A stretch of 64,000 nucleotides of DNA from Dirofilaria immitis (lineage: Eukaryota > Nematoda > Chromadorea > Rhabditida > Onchocercidae), in NCBI GenBank assembly GCA_024305405.1, contig JAKNDB010000087.1:3536501-3600500 (forward strand), given 5' to 3'. Positions 24,901 to 39,900 of the stretch are shown one piece after another (within the stretch, counting starts at the first letter, position 1; every line of letters starts with the position of its first letter). Both the position numbers and the translations under genes were made by a program. The notes beneath the pieces were generated by a model. The model saw only the letters and a program-made list of their open reading frames with translations, was not told the DNA's origin and made no database searches.

Positions 24901-27900
24901 ATTTCACGATATGTTTAAGGCGTTGTCACCAGCAAATGAGAATTTTAATATATACTGTTTTGGGCAGTTGTCGTTAGCAAACGAGAACATTAATGGATTT
25001 CGATCTTTTGCACTTTCGTGTTCTTCCATTTGTCCAGCAGCTATATCACTTGTTGCTTCCTGCTTGATAATTAGTGGAATACCGGATTTATTGACGATCC
25101 AGTATGGTACCTAAAACGATAGACTAAAAGTTTCTAGCGCCTAAATGAAATGAAAGCAACATAAAATATTCAAACCTTAACCTTTGAAACGAAGCGGAAA
25201 TACAAGAGAGGGACGTACAAGATTCCTCACATATGAAAATGAATGATAAACCAATTCAATGCGTAATTTTTGAGAGATAAAAAATAGTGAAAGCAAAACT
25301 TACCCATAAAGCCAGCAAAACAGTTCCACTACTACCAATGCTTAGACTACAATACATATCCAAATATCGTTTTTCGAATCTTTCATCCGCAAATGCAAAC
25401 GATCTACATCACCGGCTTGCTGCATCAATGAGGATCTGATAAACCACAACATTAAATTTTCTCAAAACATTTCAAATTTGTAAGCGAAACTAAGCCAAAC
25501 ATTTCTAAACTCAGAAGACTCCAATTTAGCTAGTGTTTTGTTAATAAAAGAAATTTCAAAATATATTTTTTTTTCGAATTACTTTGTGATTGTAATTTCG
25601 CGAACTGAAATAAATCGATCGGTAGCAACCTCAAAACTGATATTTTCAGCGGTATTAACCTGAAAGTTGACAATTTCAACACGACAAAATGGAAAAGCGA
25701 TACTTCCTTCCGTCTACAGAATTTATTAAGTCTAGAGTGGTAGGGATTACTTTTGCAGAAGGAAAATTAGGACCACAGTCAAGCATATTTTAAATTGTAT
25801 AGAAATCAAAAATAGGAAAATACTCACAGATGTAATTTGTATTTGTTTACTTGCAGAAACGGCATATTTCTTATTAACAATCCGAAATTCTGCATCAACT
25901 GGTAATAGGTTGAGAATTGAAAGAGGAGATGAGAAACTTATTGTATGTCCAGAAAGCATTTCATATTCCGGATAATGTTCTCGTTTTATCGATAAGCACA
26001 TCCTGAAAGAGATGAGACATGACTACTTGAAAAGACACAAATAACTTCAAATTTAAATGAAAAAATAAGTAAATGAAAATTCTGAAAAAATCGTGAACCT
26101 ACCAATAGCATGTATCAAACTTTTCAAATTTTAACAATTTATTGATTCTTTCACCTGCACTTTTTGCTTCTTGCCATTTCACCTGAAATCATAACATGCA
26201 GTTTCGTCTAGAGAATTGAATAAACCGTTCTTGATTATTTTTAAAATAACCTCAAGAGCCTTTGAATAATTCCAACTATCTGGTTTGACAGCCACCGAAG
26301 CGCTTGCAAATTTGAGTGGCACATGCAGTGTTTTCTTTGGATCAATTCGAATAATTGATGTTTCTTTAACAAAAACTGTTTGATCATCCCAAATTATTTC
26401 CATACGATATATTACAATCCCATAAATTACTGAATATTTTTAGCATAGTTTAAAAAATTCTTAACAGACCTGGAATTTTCGCATTTTCACAAGTAAGAAA
26501 CAATAAAGTAGAGTCAGAAAGGTGATTGATAATTGTTAATGCAGATCGTACTGTAACCACTTTTCGACCATTCTTATCCATTGTAACAACAATCACCAAA
26601 CGAACATTTATTCCAAAATTACTCTCAAAAATCGATGCAAACATTTTCTAGCGTTATGAAATATTAAGCATAAACTAAGTAATATAACATAGTTCCGGTC
26701 AGAAAACTAAGCTTTTTAATTTTCCGAAATTCAGGAAAAACTTACGTCCGCAGCTCTGGAAGCTGAAGACCTAGCCATCCGAAAATATGTACCGACTGCA
26801 TCTACGTTTACCGGAGATATTTCATCCCAACCATCAATATGAACTATAAGCTGATGGCTCTCTTCCGAATTTTCCTTGAAAATTTGATTAATTGAAAATC
26901 TGTCATTTCATAAACAAAAAAGATGAAAAAATAGTTATTTACAACTGAAAACAAACTGCCATGGTAAGCTGCTTTGTGGGAAATTCGAAGGTAGTTGAAG
27001 AATCTGGCGCCGTTTCATACCATTTAGCTGTGGACTTTCTTTGCATAGATTTAGCTTTTAAAACTTCGTCCACAGCTGTTGTGAAACATAATTTGGATCC
27101 CGTTTCATTGTGCAAAATATAAGGAAGATGATCCGACCTTGAGCGCACACAGAGTCCACTAAAAGCTTTTGTTTATACTACGTACTTAGCCAGATACATT
27201 CGTGTTTACTAACATTTCCTCCACCATCCATCACAACAAGACTATTTAAAATTCACCGAAAATCTTCATTTAGAGAATGCTTCATTTCAGATAATTGCAA
27301 ATTGAAACGCATTGCCTGTCGCAAAAAAGTTTGAGTGATATTGATGTTAAAAGTATTGTGTTCACCTGCAATGAATTTTAACCACAAAAGACTAAAGTCA
27401 TTTTCCGTTCTGTTAACAGTGATTATTTGCTATAGCTTAATTTTATTAAAAATTTATGGACATGCAAAAATAAAAATGATATATAAAAAATAATCATGGC
27501 ATGCATGAGTTATTTCGTCATAAATTTTAATGCGGATAAAACTATAAATAAAAACGAATGAAATTTAAGCGATGATATTTACCAGCAAAAGATCCATAAA
27601 TATGGTATTATTTTTTAAAACCATTGTTAGCTGTTTCAAATCCCAGTCTTCAATTAATGGTTCCCAACCAAAAACATTTTGATTGAAATAGTCTGCGACA
27701 AACGTGAAAAAGCCATTAATCTTCTCCAGACGTCGATTCAAATAAAATTCTAAAAGGCGCTTTTGAGATTAGAAAACTATTCCTCAAAAAAATCATCAAT
27801 AAAGAATTCTCTAAACGAATCTAGCAGCCGGCGGCTTATAATGATTTTAAAAGATTTAACAGAGAGCTAACCGTATCTCAGAAACCAGAATCTGAGTATG

Positions 27901-30900
27901 GAGTTCCGAATCAGATCAAGAAAAGACAAGAATTCCATCATTATTAGCAAATGGGAAAACTAGAAACAAAATAACTCATGGAAATATAGAACAAACTTCT
28001 GAATTTGCATCGAATAAGCGGAAAAACTGTGCCTTGAAAATCATCCATTAGCCAGAAAGAAATCTGGTTACCTTTCAAGATTATGCGGATAACATTAATT
28101 AATGCACTCTCTGCAAAAGAAAAACAAAGTAAGTCTGAATACGAAAAATAATTGATATTAATTACGAGGAAATGAGAAATTTTCTAGCAAAATCGATAAG
28201 TTTTCCCAAGAATTTACCTTTTTACCCAATTCAGGACTACATTTCGGAATAACACTTTTTTCAATCGATTTATTTAGTCTATTTAATGACGAAACGAGAA
28301 CATTTCGTACTACATGAAGATCTCGATATGACACTCTAGCCACCATATCAGTGATTTCAGCCTGTAAAAACCATACTAATTTAGAGAAAAAATTAGCATA
28401 TATATATGGGTGTATATTTGTTTAAATCTCAATTCCAGATTTTAAATATAAAGTGAAAGTGAAGATATTATTTCTTAATCTTTAGCATTTAATAAAAAAG
28501 CAGTGGAAAACTTACGACTAGTCGATGTTTAACAGGGATAACTGAAGAAAGTCCAAGCCTTGGAAGCTGCCCTTCGACCTCTGCATCACTTTCGATTGAG
28601 AGGCTGAGCGTCATCGAAAAATCGTTAGTTAATTGACATCTGCTTTCACTTTCAGATGCCATCATAAACCAGTCCACGTTCATTCGCTATAAGAAAAAAC
28701 TAAAATCTCCCTCTATTGTAGCACCCTGAATCTCATAATGATTCCTTTTAATAAAAGAAAAATCTGTACAGCAGTAATTAAATCTATCACTTTAATAGGA
28801 AAATACCCTATAATTCCGCTTGCCCAATATTCATCTTGAAAACAAGTATCTAGCTCATTTTCAGCTTTTACCGGAATTTTATAGTGCTTCATACCTTCCA
28901 ACCATGCATCGTGTAGATTTTCTACCTCTAAAGTACCATTTATCATATTCTGTTCCAATCTAGTTCTTAGCATAATGTGAGCTAGCAGAGTAAATTCATC
29001 TGCATTTTTCAAAGGAGAAGAAAGATTTACTTTATTGAAAATCAAGTACAAATTCTTAATGCTGCTGGCTTTTGCATTGATTTTATCTCTCACAGCAAAT
29101 TTCTCTTTTATGTATGGTTGAATAAACTCAATAAATTCTCTAGATGTTCCAATCATTTTTTCCATGAATAACCTTTGAGTTTCATACATAACATGTTTTG
29201 CAATAAAATTATTTATAGAATTTTGTGCTAAATGCTTTTGACAAATCTCATAACCACTATGCCGTAAAAGTAAGAACAAACCGTAACAAAAGTCAGATTC
29301 GTTATAATCTATAGGGTCATAATAAGAAGGATGGCATAATGTACCACCTATTTGTTGTAAATATAGTGAGCCAAGTTCAATTTGCTTCCGAGATTTATTA
29401 ATCTTCGTAGTAACTTCATGTATATACATTATATATATAACATATTTATATATATATACAATTTTGCTTCTCGAAGACTACGAAGATTAATAAATCTACA
29501 TAATGTTTGCTAGTCTCAGTAATTATAAATAAAACCTAAAGTATTAAACTCACCTGTATCTCTAAGTTAACATTCAGCAATTCGTGTGCATCATTCATAT
29601 TTAAGACAGCGGTAGTATGAGCAGCTAGAGCTAAACTGTATAAAGAATCTGGTCTTTCAAGAAGTACCAAATCACATTCTTTCAATGTGATTTTTAATGA
29701 AAAGGTTTGTTCCAGAGACTCACAAATTTGTGGATCTCGTTGAATAATTCCTGATTTCATTGTATAAGCAATGCCTGGGAATGCATCTTTCACTGCAAAA
29801 AAAAAAAAGAACTATAATTTCACTTATGATGCCTGTGTCCCTGAAAGATAATTTTTTTGTTTTTAATGTTTCAAAAATTTGATGTTCGATAACCTGGCGG
29901 TATGAAATCAGAATGAAGAAGGAGAAAATTTTTCATATCGTTAAGCCAATCCAATAGTAAAAGTAGTCGTGCATTTAATAAGACCAATGTAATTACTGGC
30001 GCTTCATCGTATTTAAAAATTACATGAGCTTCGAACATAAGTTTATTTCTATAACAAAGTACTCTATGTATAATTAAATCTAAGGAAAAGATTATAAAAT
30101 TTGAAAGTTAGAAATAAAATTTTAATCGAAAATCAAATCATTAGCTAATAAATCAAAAAATTCAAAATTCGTAACCATATTCATTGCAATAATTACTGTG
30201 GACATAATTTCGATTAATTACTATTTACCGCAAGATTCCTTTGCACGATTGTTATTAAAAAGAAGAAAAAGTATGAGTTTAATTAAAAATGAAATCTAAT
30301 ATAATGATATCGTAGTTAATTTGTTACATTTTGCATTCCACTCACTTAATGGTCAAAAAACTTAAATACGGGACATGAAACCTACCTATTCGAATCCCCT
30401 TTAGATAAAGGGAACAGAACTGAGTGGAAAACATTCGGTCTCTTATCAAATTCCATATCTGCAAAGAACATGTTACCAGTAAATCGAAATCAAATAAATT
30501 CTTCTTGAGTATTAAGAAATTACTGTAGTATTCGGAAATCATTAAGGAAATTTAATTTCATAATTTCATTTGCTTGCATCCATCGAATATTTGATAATTT
30601 CATCAAAAATTTGATTTCAAAAGACACATATATTTATTAATAAGTTCAAAATAATCATATAAAACATTCTATTTATTTTGAATATTAATGAAACTTTTAT
30701 GATTCTTTTCATAAAGTATCAATTTTCTCATATTTACCAACAAATCTCGCGTCGATGAGTTCAGTACTTTCACTAATTAAATCCAGTTCTGATTGATTGT
30801 CGATGTAGACATCAAATAATATGCATGAAGAATTTAATTTCACTCCAGCAAAAGATAAAAATCCTTGAGAAGAATCCCGCATTGTATAAAACAATTAAAC

Positions 30901-33900
30901 TATAAAAAAATGTATTTAGTTTGCAGAAACGAAGTGAAAATTCTAGTCCCTAAAATATTTCTTATCAGTATCTCGAACTTAAAAATAGTGCATTCACCTC
31001 AACATTCTTAAGTATCATCCGGAACGAAAAGGATGCATATTTACTGCTCGCTCCAACAACTTCCTAAAAAATATTAGTATTGCCATATGAAATTAAAACT
31101 TAGTACGATGCTTGCGCTGAATTTTTTGAATTTAGACGGTAGAAGACTTTTAATATAAAAAAAGAACAATGAAAAGTGGCTTCCAACCTTTAAATATAGT
31201 GAGGTCTCAAATTTTTTAATAAGCCACTTCACAAATAGAGCAACAACTGAGAAAAGGTGTACTGTCAGAAGCGGTCAAAAAACTTTAACTGAAAACTTGC
31301 ATAAAGCTCTGCAGGTTTTTGCAATATCTCGATCGGAATCGTTTCCGATGCCAAAACTAAAGGATCACCTAGGTTCATCGACAAAAACCGCGCAGTAATC
31401 GATAGAAGTCGGTGGTTAATTTGACGTTTAGATTATTGAATGATGTAGTAATAACTACATCTGGTACTAAAAAGCATCGGAAGTTATAATCAGTATGGTA
31501 ATGATAAGAAAAAGCTTATAATAAGAAAAAAAGTAATGGAGAGATAAAGAAAAAGAAAAAATCACAGCAAACAAAAGTGTTGGCAACGCATATGTTTAAA
31601 ATGCTTCCTTTTTTAAGTCAAAAGTGGAAACCCGCAAAGCAATTTAATAATCTCAGCATTTAATATCTGCAAAACTTATTTCGAAATCAAATATCTCAAA
31701 ACTAGAAAGTTTTTCTTTTATTTAGGCCGAATAATATCTTGTGAAAACAAATAAACTGGTACCTCTGTGTGAAATGGAAATATCCTGATTTCGAAAAATA
31801 TCTATGAACAGATCATAAGGCTTAGAAAACACATTTTTCGCGAACTTAAAAATGAAAATGCTGGAACATATTGCCACATACTTTTTCATAACCTGGAATT
31901 TCTTTCTTTTTTCCAGCAGTTACGGAAAATTAACTGTTAAACTCACATATAAATATATTTTCTCCTATTTCAATTTCTTACAACACGTTATATATTTTTT
32001 TCATTCCTAATTCTTTTTCAATATAAATATATTTTTATTTTACTTTCTTAGAGCACGTCATATATTCTTCATTCTTAATTTCCTGTTTTTATTTTCATGA
32101 CATTGCTTTGGTCGTTCTAATATTATTCTGGTCGTACCTCTGAAATCCCAAAATTAAGTTAAAAAATTACCTGGTACTTCGCGTACTACAGCTCTGCTAT
32201 TTGCTATTCGTATGCCTTCAAAAATTGATGTTCCAGTGCAAACAACTGTTATCCAATCGACGCAGCAATCATGATCGTCATCATCTTAATACTATCCTCG
32301 TTATGCTCTGTTATTATTTCCTGAGTTTTTAAATCAGCATCCTTGAACAAATTAAAGAAAAAAATCTTCGATTATATTACATATAAAAATTAAGAAAATT
32401 TTTGCATGAAAAAACAGCTAATATCTACTTAACTGGGAGAAAAAAATCTTAAGAAAAACAACGAACCAAAAATATTGCCAATTTTGAAATCCTGAAAGCT
32501 GGAAATCAGAGATGCTAACTGAAATCGATTACTGATATGAATATGAGCAATTTCACTTAGAATCACTTGATTAGACAACTGATTGAGTGGAAGGACAATG
32601 GTACATGGACATTCAATTTCACAATTTAGTTGTATCCTGTTTCGAACATCATTGCTCATCTAAGGAAATTAAAACATTTTCCAAATTATATCGGATTACG
32701 GAGAAAAAGATGACATGAAATTCTATTATTCAACCAATCGATAAAACATATAAAGAAAAAGAGGGAAAACATTCAACTTGCTGCGTAAAAAAAAATTAAA
32801 ATGGTAACTAGAGATATTTTAAATATTCAATTTGAATAACTTGCTCGAATATTTGTCAATGAAGCATTATTTCGCAAAACAATATCCTGCAGTTCTATAA
32901 AATGCTGCCAGAAATCCAATAATGCACTGAGATAACGACGTGTGTGAACATATGCAACACTCATTGTTGATGGTATTCGCAGCATAATATTTATATTATA
33001 TCCTCTAATTGCAGCTGATTTTGCGCACAGACACCTATAGTTTCTGATCTTTTATCTTACCTAACGATTTCCTTGAAATTAATTTGCTAACTTTCCATTT
33101 CTCCACTATTTTAAAAATATTAAATTTCTTATGTCATCATTCAGCCACATTTCATTCAAACCGAAAAATATAGGTATGATTCCGATACTAATTATCGATA
33201 ATGATTTTAACAAAAGATATTGTAAAAATTTGGCTTAGTATATTTTTAACGAAAAATTTCCGTTAAATAAAGAATACTTTGTAATTTCGAGAATTGCACG
33301 AGAAGACAATATTTGTTTTTGACTTTCGTTATTCGAATAAAAGCTTCGTCTCAGCACATTATTGTTGCTTGGCAATGGTCGCAAGCTGATACGTTCGCTG
33401 TATAATTCTGAATAAAAGGGTGTACTATCTGATACGGAACAATTTCCCAGCGATAGTGACACTTCTAGTGGTACTTCATCGTCGTTGATCCTTGCCTACA
33501 AGTTATCTATCATACCAAAAGAATATTTCTCTTAAATTACGAAAATGATTAGGATTTTGCAAATTTTCTTACATTACTAAACAAATAATATGGATAACAT
33601 AATTTAAGAAATATTCTTTTGGTATGACAAATTAAAAATACGGTTAGATGAAGGAAATACGACATGAGAATTACATTAAAAAAAAGAAAAATTTAATAAA
33701 TTTGATGTGATATCGAATTGCAAACAGAAAATAAAAATTAAAAAACCTGGATTTAATGACGGAAAAGATAAGAATAGCTGAAATAGATAAGTTTGGTCTT
33801 GAATTTTTGCACAATTTAATTTTGCAGTGATTTTTATGCTTCACCTGCGTAGTAATGAATATTTCCTCTCCTCGAATTACACCCAAATGACATTTACTTG

Positions 33901-36900
33901 TCGGATAATTCATCAGTATCTGTACCAAACTGGCACTGATATTCACTTTCATATTATATGGCTCTATGAGAAATAAAAATGGGATTATGAACGAAGAAAT
34001 TTTTGCTGAACATTTTTGTTGAATCATTAAACATAAAACAATTGACTTATTTTGCACAACACCGATTTGATAAAACAGAACTGTTATGATTATTAATATG
34101 TAGATTTAAAGATTTTTTTCAAAAACTTCCAATGCATAACTTCGGGAAGAATTAATTAATAACTCAAAACAAATACTTAAAGACAACCTAAGGTTTGTGC
34201 GGCTATATTTGTATTAGCTGCAGATGGACAGCCTACAATTTCAATATAGTCCTTATGAAGTTCCACCTTTGGCTCTAACAGGCCAAAAAATCAAGTAGAA
34301 GTGTGTAACTTCGTCGATTCACGCACATTTCTACTTTCGGTATGTCCACGTTGATCAAGCAATTTACCTATGGAACCAAATAGATTATAGCAAGCAAAAA
34401 ACCCATTGAACTATGTCTAAACTTATTTTAAACTGATTTCTTTCAGTCAATCCTACAAAAGAAACCGTTATACATTTGCAATTAGCATGGAAATACTGCA
34501 CGGTAGTGACGCATAAAATTACAAAACAAACTCCAAGCAAGTCTTGATATCACGAGTTTAATAATATTTTGCTGAAATCCAACTGTCAGAAATCAAAAAA
34601 TATCTTTTAACATTTTTTCTGAATATATTAATCATGAATGAGTGCAACAACAAATGAATAAAATACTCACTTTTTGTACATGGATTCAAAGGACGAATGT
34701 TTTTTATCAATTAAAAGAAACGTAATATGAGATGCACCAGCAAAGTTCATATTCTTTAGACCAATATTACACTCGCTGGGAGCAGCATTCTCTTGCGAAC
34801 TTTTTAATTTTTCATCTCTACTGGTATCCATCATGCTTGCATATGAATTCAGGCCTAAATTTATATTCATTTCGAACTCTTAAAAAACGAAATTATGATT
34901 AGATAATTATAGTTTCAATGACAAACATACCTTGGAACACATCTGTAAATAAATACTTATATATTACCCTCATGAATAGCTTCAATGAAGCGGGAATTAA
35001 TCACAACTCATGCAATGAACTAATATGAAAACAATTTCCAACTAGCTTTCTGATAACATAAAAATTACTGAAACCACGTGTACGTCGCTGAGATGACGAA
35101 GATCCGAACCGTGAATCGTTAACATTCAAATTTGGGCATGATGCAGACATTTGTTTCTAAATATTAGATACAATTACTAAACAACTGTAACTAAATAAAT
35201 GCTTGAAATCAACACTGCACTTTACGAATTTACAATAAATAAGTGAAATTATAAAAACCTTATGTGAAGAAGCTTGGCTTCTTATGCACAATAATAAATC
35301 GGTTGTCGATTCGAACAAATCTTCAATTTCCAAGGAATCAAACTCAACTTTAACCTTAAAATTATTGAAAATTCTTACTAATTCTTTGATTTTGGCATTA
35401 AAGGGCAAAAGCTTACATTTTGCGAATATGGCTACCTGAAAATTACATATTTCTTGATAGATGAAATTACTTGGGATTTCATCTATTAAAAAAATTTTCA
35501 AAATCTGCACCGTTGTAACAAATTGTTCTCTGTTTGATATCCCAACTACTAAATGCCTCACAACTGCTAGGGCAAACGGTGTCGACGCTGCTGATTTTTT
35601 TCGATCCAATAAATTCCCTCGTTTGCTACGCAACTCCACTTTCAGCTGTAATTTATAATTTAAAGATATCATTTGAAACATTTGGTAGGAAAATTCCAAC
35701 CTTCTTTCTTGAATGCACATACAATATAACTCTGTCGTCAAGCTTTTATCATGCCACAACTGATTTATAACTTATGAAATATTTAAGTTTTACGTGGTGA
35801 TTCTTTACAGAGTTTCATATCTATCATTTATCAATGCGATATTTGTAAAAATCCTGGTATTCCGAAATTTAATACGAAGTAATTAAATTAGAATAATAGA
35901 AAATGCTTTATAGTGCTGAATTTTTATCTATATAACGAAGTGAATTATTATAAACATAAACTATACTTGGGGACACTGAATAGCAAAATCAATGACAGTG
36001 ATAACGTCCATCGATAGAGGGTCAAAATTCTCATTCTGCAATAAACCTCTTTGCTATTGAAAAAATTTATTTTGACATGTCATTTGCAAAAATATGCTCT
36101 ATCAAATTTTATTTCTGTTGTAAACCGCTATCATCCTTTTTCAATTAACAACCAAAAATTTTATTATAATCCAATGCCTTAATCTTTGTAAATTATCTAT
36201 GAATTTTCAAGAAAAATGAACCTGTTTCACAGTGCATCTGTCGCTGAAAAAGGTACCCAAATCATCAAAAGCATCTTCATTATACAGTACTGATAATTCA
36301 CTACACCTTATATCAAGCGTATGTGTAACCACCATCTTTGGAGCACGACGATGGTATGCCAATCTTCAAAAAAAGTTAGTTACTTTGACAAATATTCTTA
36401 GTTACTTTGACATATATTCTTTAATAAATATACATAAGGCTGATAAGCCTTCTGATAAATTTCTCACTGCTTCATTTAGTAAAAAATTCATCTCCTTCTT
36501 AAAAGGCATTCACAAACAACAGCAATAATTCCGATAAAATTTTACATATTCGATAAAAACGAAAAATTACCGAAATAGCGCATTATTTAAATCATTATTT
36601 TTGGCAATATCTGAAATATTTGGACTAGTCTTTCTAGCCTTTCCAACTGCAAATAAGATTTGTGTTGTTTCTTTGGCAAATCCGAACATCAGCGATTCAC
36701 TCTCCTGTTTGATTTCGTCTAAAAATATTAACTTGACGAAGATTGGCTTGCAATAATGCTCTAGCTTCATTCTTTTTCTAATGTGAATTATATAAACAAG
36801 AAAAAATTCTTAACCATTCTGCGTGTTTTCGATTGACGTATCATCAGCAGGAAAGTGCATAATCTTTGTAGACTCAAATCAGCAACAGTAAGCGACATAG

Positions 36901-39900
36901 CTGTACTATGACGACGTGGGCTTAGATGGATACAGCTTGCTAGCTCCCATAGATCCATTGCCAGTACTCGCGAAATTCCATCTTTTGATTCTAAAATTTG
37001 CAACTGATTCTGTGCGCTTTAACTTAAATATAATTCTTACTGATATTATACTAATGCAGTGAGTTCTATTAAATTATACTTGGAACTCTTCATGATATCG
37101 TTTTGAAAATTTTCGCAGTTTTTATGCACAATTGGAAAATGCAAAAATTCCGGGGAAAAAGTTTGTAAACTTTTTACTTTGTTAGTGTGTTGATGATGCA
37201 AATCTGTTTTAGATTTTGCTTTTTTTTACCTTTTATGCTTGAGGATGTTAGAAGTTTCTTGTACTTGCAATAGAAAATTAAATAATCAGCAAAGAAATTA
37301 TCGTTTAAAGGAAATTAATAGAAATTGAAATATTTCAATATTAATCGATTGACTTTTTGATGTATGGTATTGGAATAAATTTAATAGCTGGCATTAATGT
37401 TACACTGATCTATCCTGTTTCAATTAGCAAATTACCTCAAAATCGTCTATAAAACGTATTGTCATCCTCTCAAGTTTCAATTTTACTTCCGCTAGTAGAG
37501 TGTCACGATGTAAAACGGTTGAATCATCCTTGCTTTCGTTTAATACATCCAAAATTTCATCTTCGACCTTTAATATTTCTGATAAAATTTTTTTTTTTTA
37601 AAGTCAAGAGATCATTTTAAAAGTGCGAGAGAAAACGATAGGTAAAATATTTTGCCTGTTTTTCGAGTAGCTTGAAATCTGTGGGTAAAGAGCTTTCTTT
37701 TCATTAGTAGATAATAAATCCAACACAGACTTATCAACATCGTTTTTTCCGACTGTGCTTCTTCTACAAAATTTTGAGCACAAAGTTTTGATTTTTTTAT
37801 ATTTTAATCCAATACTATCTTTTCTTTAATTTCAAGCAAATTTTATCTAGTGTTTTTCATTTAACTTATAGAAACAATAATAGTTGGATTCGATAGCAAG
37901 TGAAACTAAATTAATTAAGACTGAGAAATGATAAGAACCTTTTCGTGAACCATATACCCAGCTGCTTAGCCAATTATATAATCCACCACCAAAACTTTTT
38001 GCTGTTTCGGCAGGTGAATGATTACTGATGGTTGTTCTATCAGCATCTGAGTTGTGACGAAGAACATCTGGAATAGTAATTACATAAATATCTGATTTGC
38101 ATATTGCCTTAAAAGCAGTATTTAAACATTTTGCAAATGTAATATAAAGTAAGCAAATTTAAATAATTTGATATTAATATCTCATTATTTCTAAGCTAAA
38201 AACTAACGAAAATCGATATTTTCAAAACTTTCATCATCCGACTGCAATGCATTTTCGTTAGATGAACTTTTTCGGCAAGAATCTATTTCTTTTTCGGCAA
38301 GAATCCGTCGAAACACTGTTTCTCGAAACAATTGCAATTCCTAGAAAAAATTTCATCGGATTTGAAACTGAATGTTATTTACTAATATTCATTTCAATAT
38401 TTTCTTATTGTTATGAAAATCAGCCATCAATAATGGTAATATAAATGTACTACTGAAAAGAACACGCTATTAATATGTTTTAAAACAATGCATTAATAAC
38501 ATTGATACACTGTAAGTTTGAAAACTAATATGGAACCGTATATGGAAACACTACAAAATCAAAATTTAAATTACAACAGAAAACTCGAAACTCACATGAT
38601 AGGTGTAATTGATATCTCTTTCAATCTGTTTCATTAAAATCGAGTCCTCAGAGTTTGCATTTTTTTAAAGAAGCGGTCGATAAATTTGATGGACTTAGAG
38701 CTGCTATCACTTGTTCTGTAGATTCCACATCACGATTTTGATCAGAAGCACTTCTAAGATATGACGTTTCATATCTTTCACTAAATTTATTGGACTGACC
38801 AGTAGCCTGGAAAAAAATAATTTCAAGTAATGATCTCAAAATAAAAGAAATAATCCTGGATTAGATTTTAAGCCAATCCTGTAACTTAAATTAAATATGA
38901 GGACAATACGGAGCAAAACCCCAAGTGCGTCTAGTTTTTCGTTCCCTTTCTTGATCCTGCACACGATTGATTATATTCAACATTTTACTATTCTTTTGAT
39001 ACAAATTAGTTTGACCTAAATTTTAAATAGAGTGATCTAAGAAAAAAATACATAAGACATACAGAAATTGCAGCTGTCTCCAAATAAGACAATAACCTCC
39101 GTCGATAAGCTCGACAATATGAATTCAATTGCTTTGCACGATTGTAAGCAAAACTCCAGGTGCATCTAGTTTTTCGTTGCCTTTCTTGATTCTGTATACG
39201 ATTATATGCAAAATTCCACCATTCTTTTGCACTACAAAAAATATTATGAACACAAAAGTTTTAACTTCTTTTAGACGAACTTTGAATGCATTTTTTCAGA
39301 TGCATCCATAGCATTTTTGTTTTATATTTTATCAGCACTAATCTTATGAAAATACAATATTCCAATGAGTTTTGATATTTGACATTTTATCGACAATTAA
39401 AATATGCTCACTTTTCACCAACAGTAATTAAAGGTCGCCATTTTCGATGCTGTCGTGCTCTGTCAAATCGAGCCCATTCTTTTCCTAATGAACTCATTTC
39501 CAAGAGCTGTCGTTTCGTCAATTCGATTACAACCTTCTCAGGGCATAAATTAAACTGTAAAATGATATGAAGGAAGAAAATATAAAATCCAGCATTACCT
39601 CCAGGTTATACAATAAAAATTCAATCAATGAACACTGAGATATGTCTTTTTTAATATTTTCAAACGATAATTTATGCTTTCTTCGTTACAAAGTGAAAAA
39701 AATTTCAATATCCTCAAGAATAAAGAAGCAATACAAGTCCAACCCTCATATTATTGATAAAATTATTATCAATTACACAATTCAAGCGAAAAATTTATAA
39801 ATTACCTTAAATCTAGGAACATAAGGATATGTTTTTAAAGGAAATTTGTTCATATTTCTTTCCATATATAAATGCGCACTGAATGGTTGAAGAATGCACA

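Noticed and set aside
29391..29497. The hairpin as a bacterial terminator carried with the insert
   Set aside because: It lies at the 5' side of the gene frame, one arm is coding, and the loop is host-like TA repeat.
30370..30410. tRNA-like stretch with TTCGAATCC
   Set aside because: No cloverleaf arms could be paired around it; it is part of the VPS13D region.
29560..33500. UBA domain expected in VPS13D
   Set aside because: I searched the minus-strand exons for the MGF/Y-loop pattern and saw no convincing match; it may be absent or split by unrecognised exons.
35461..35770. Plus-strand frames opposite VPS13D
   Set aside because: Shadows of a minus-strand VPS13D exon ([20 protein letters not shown] and onward).
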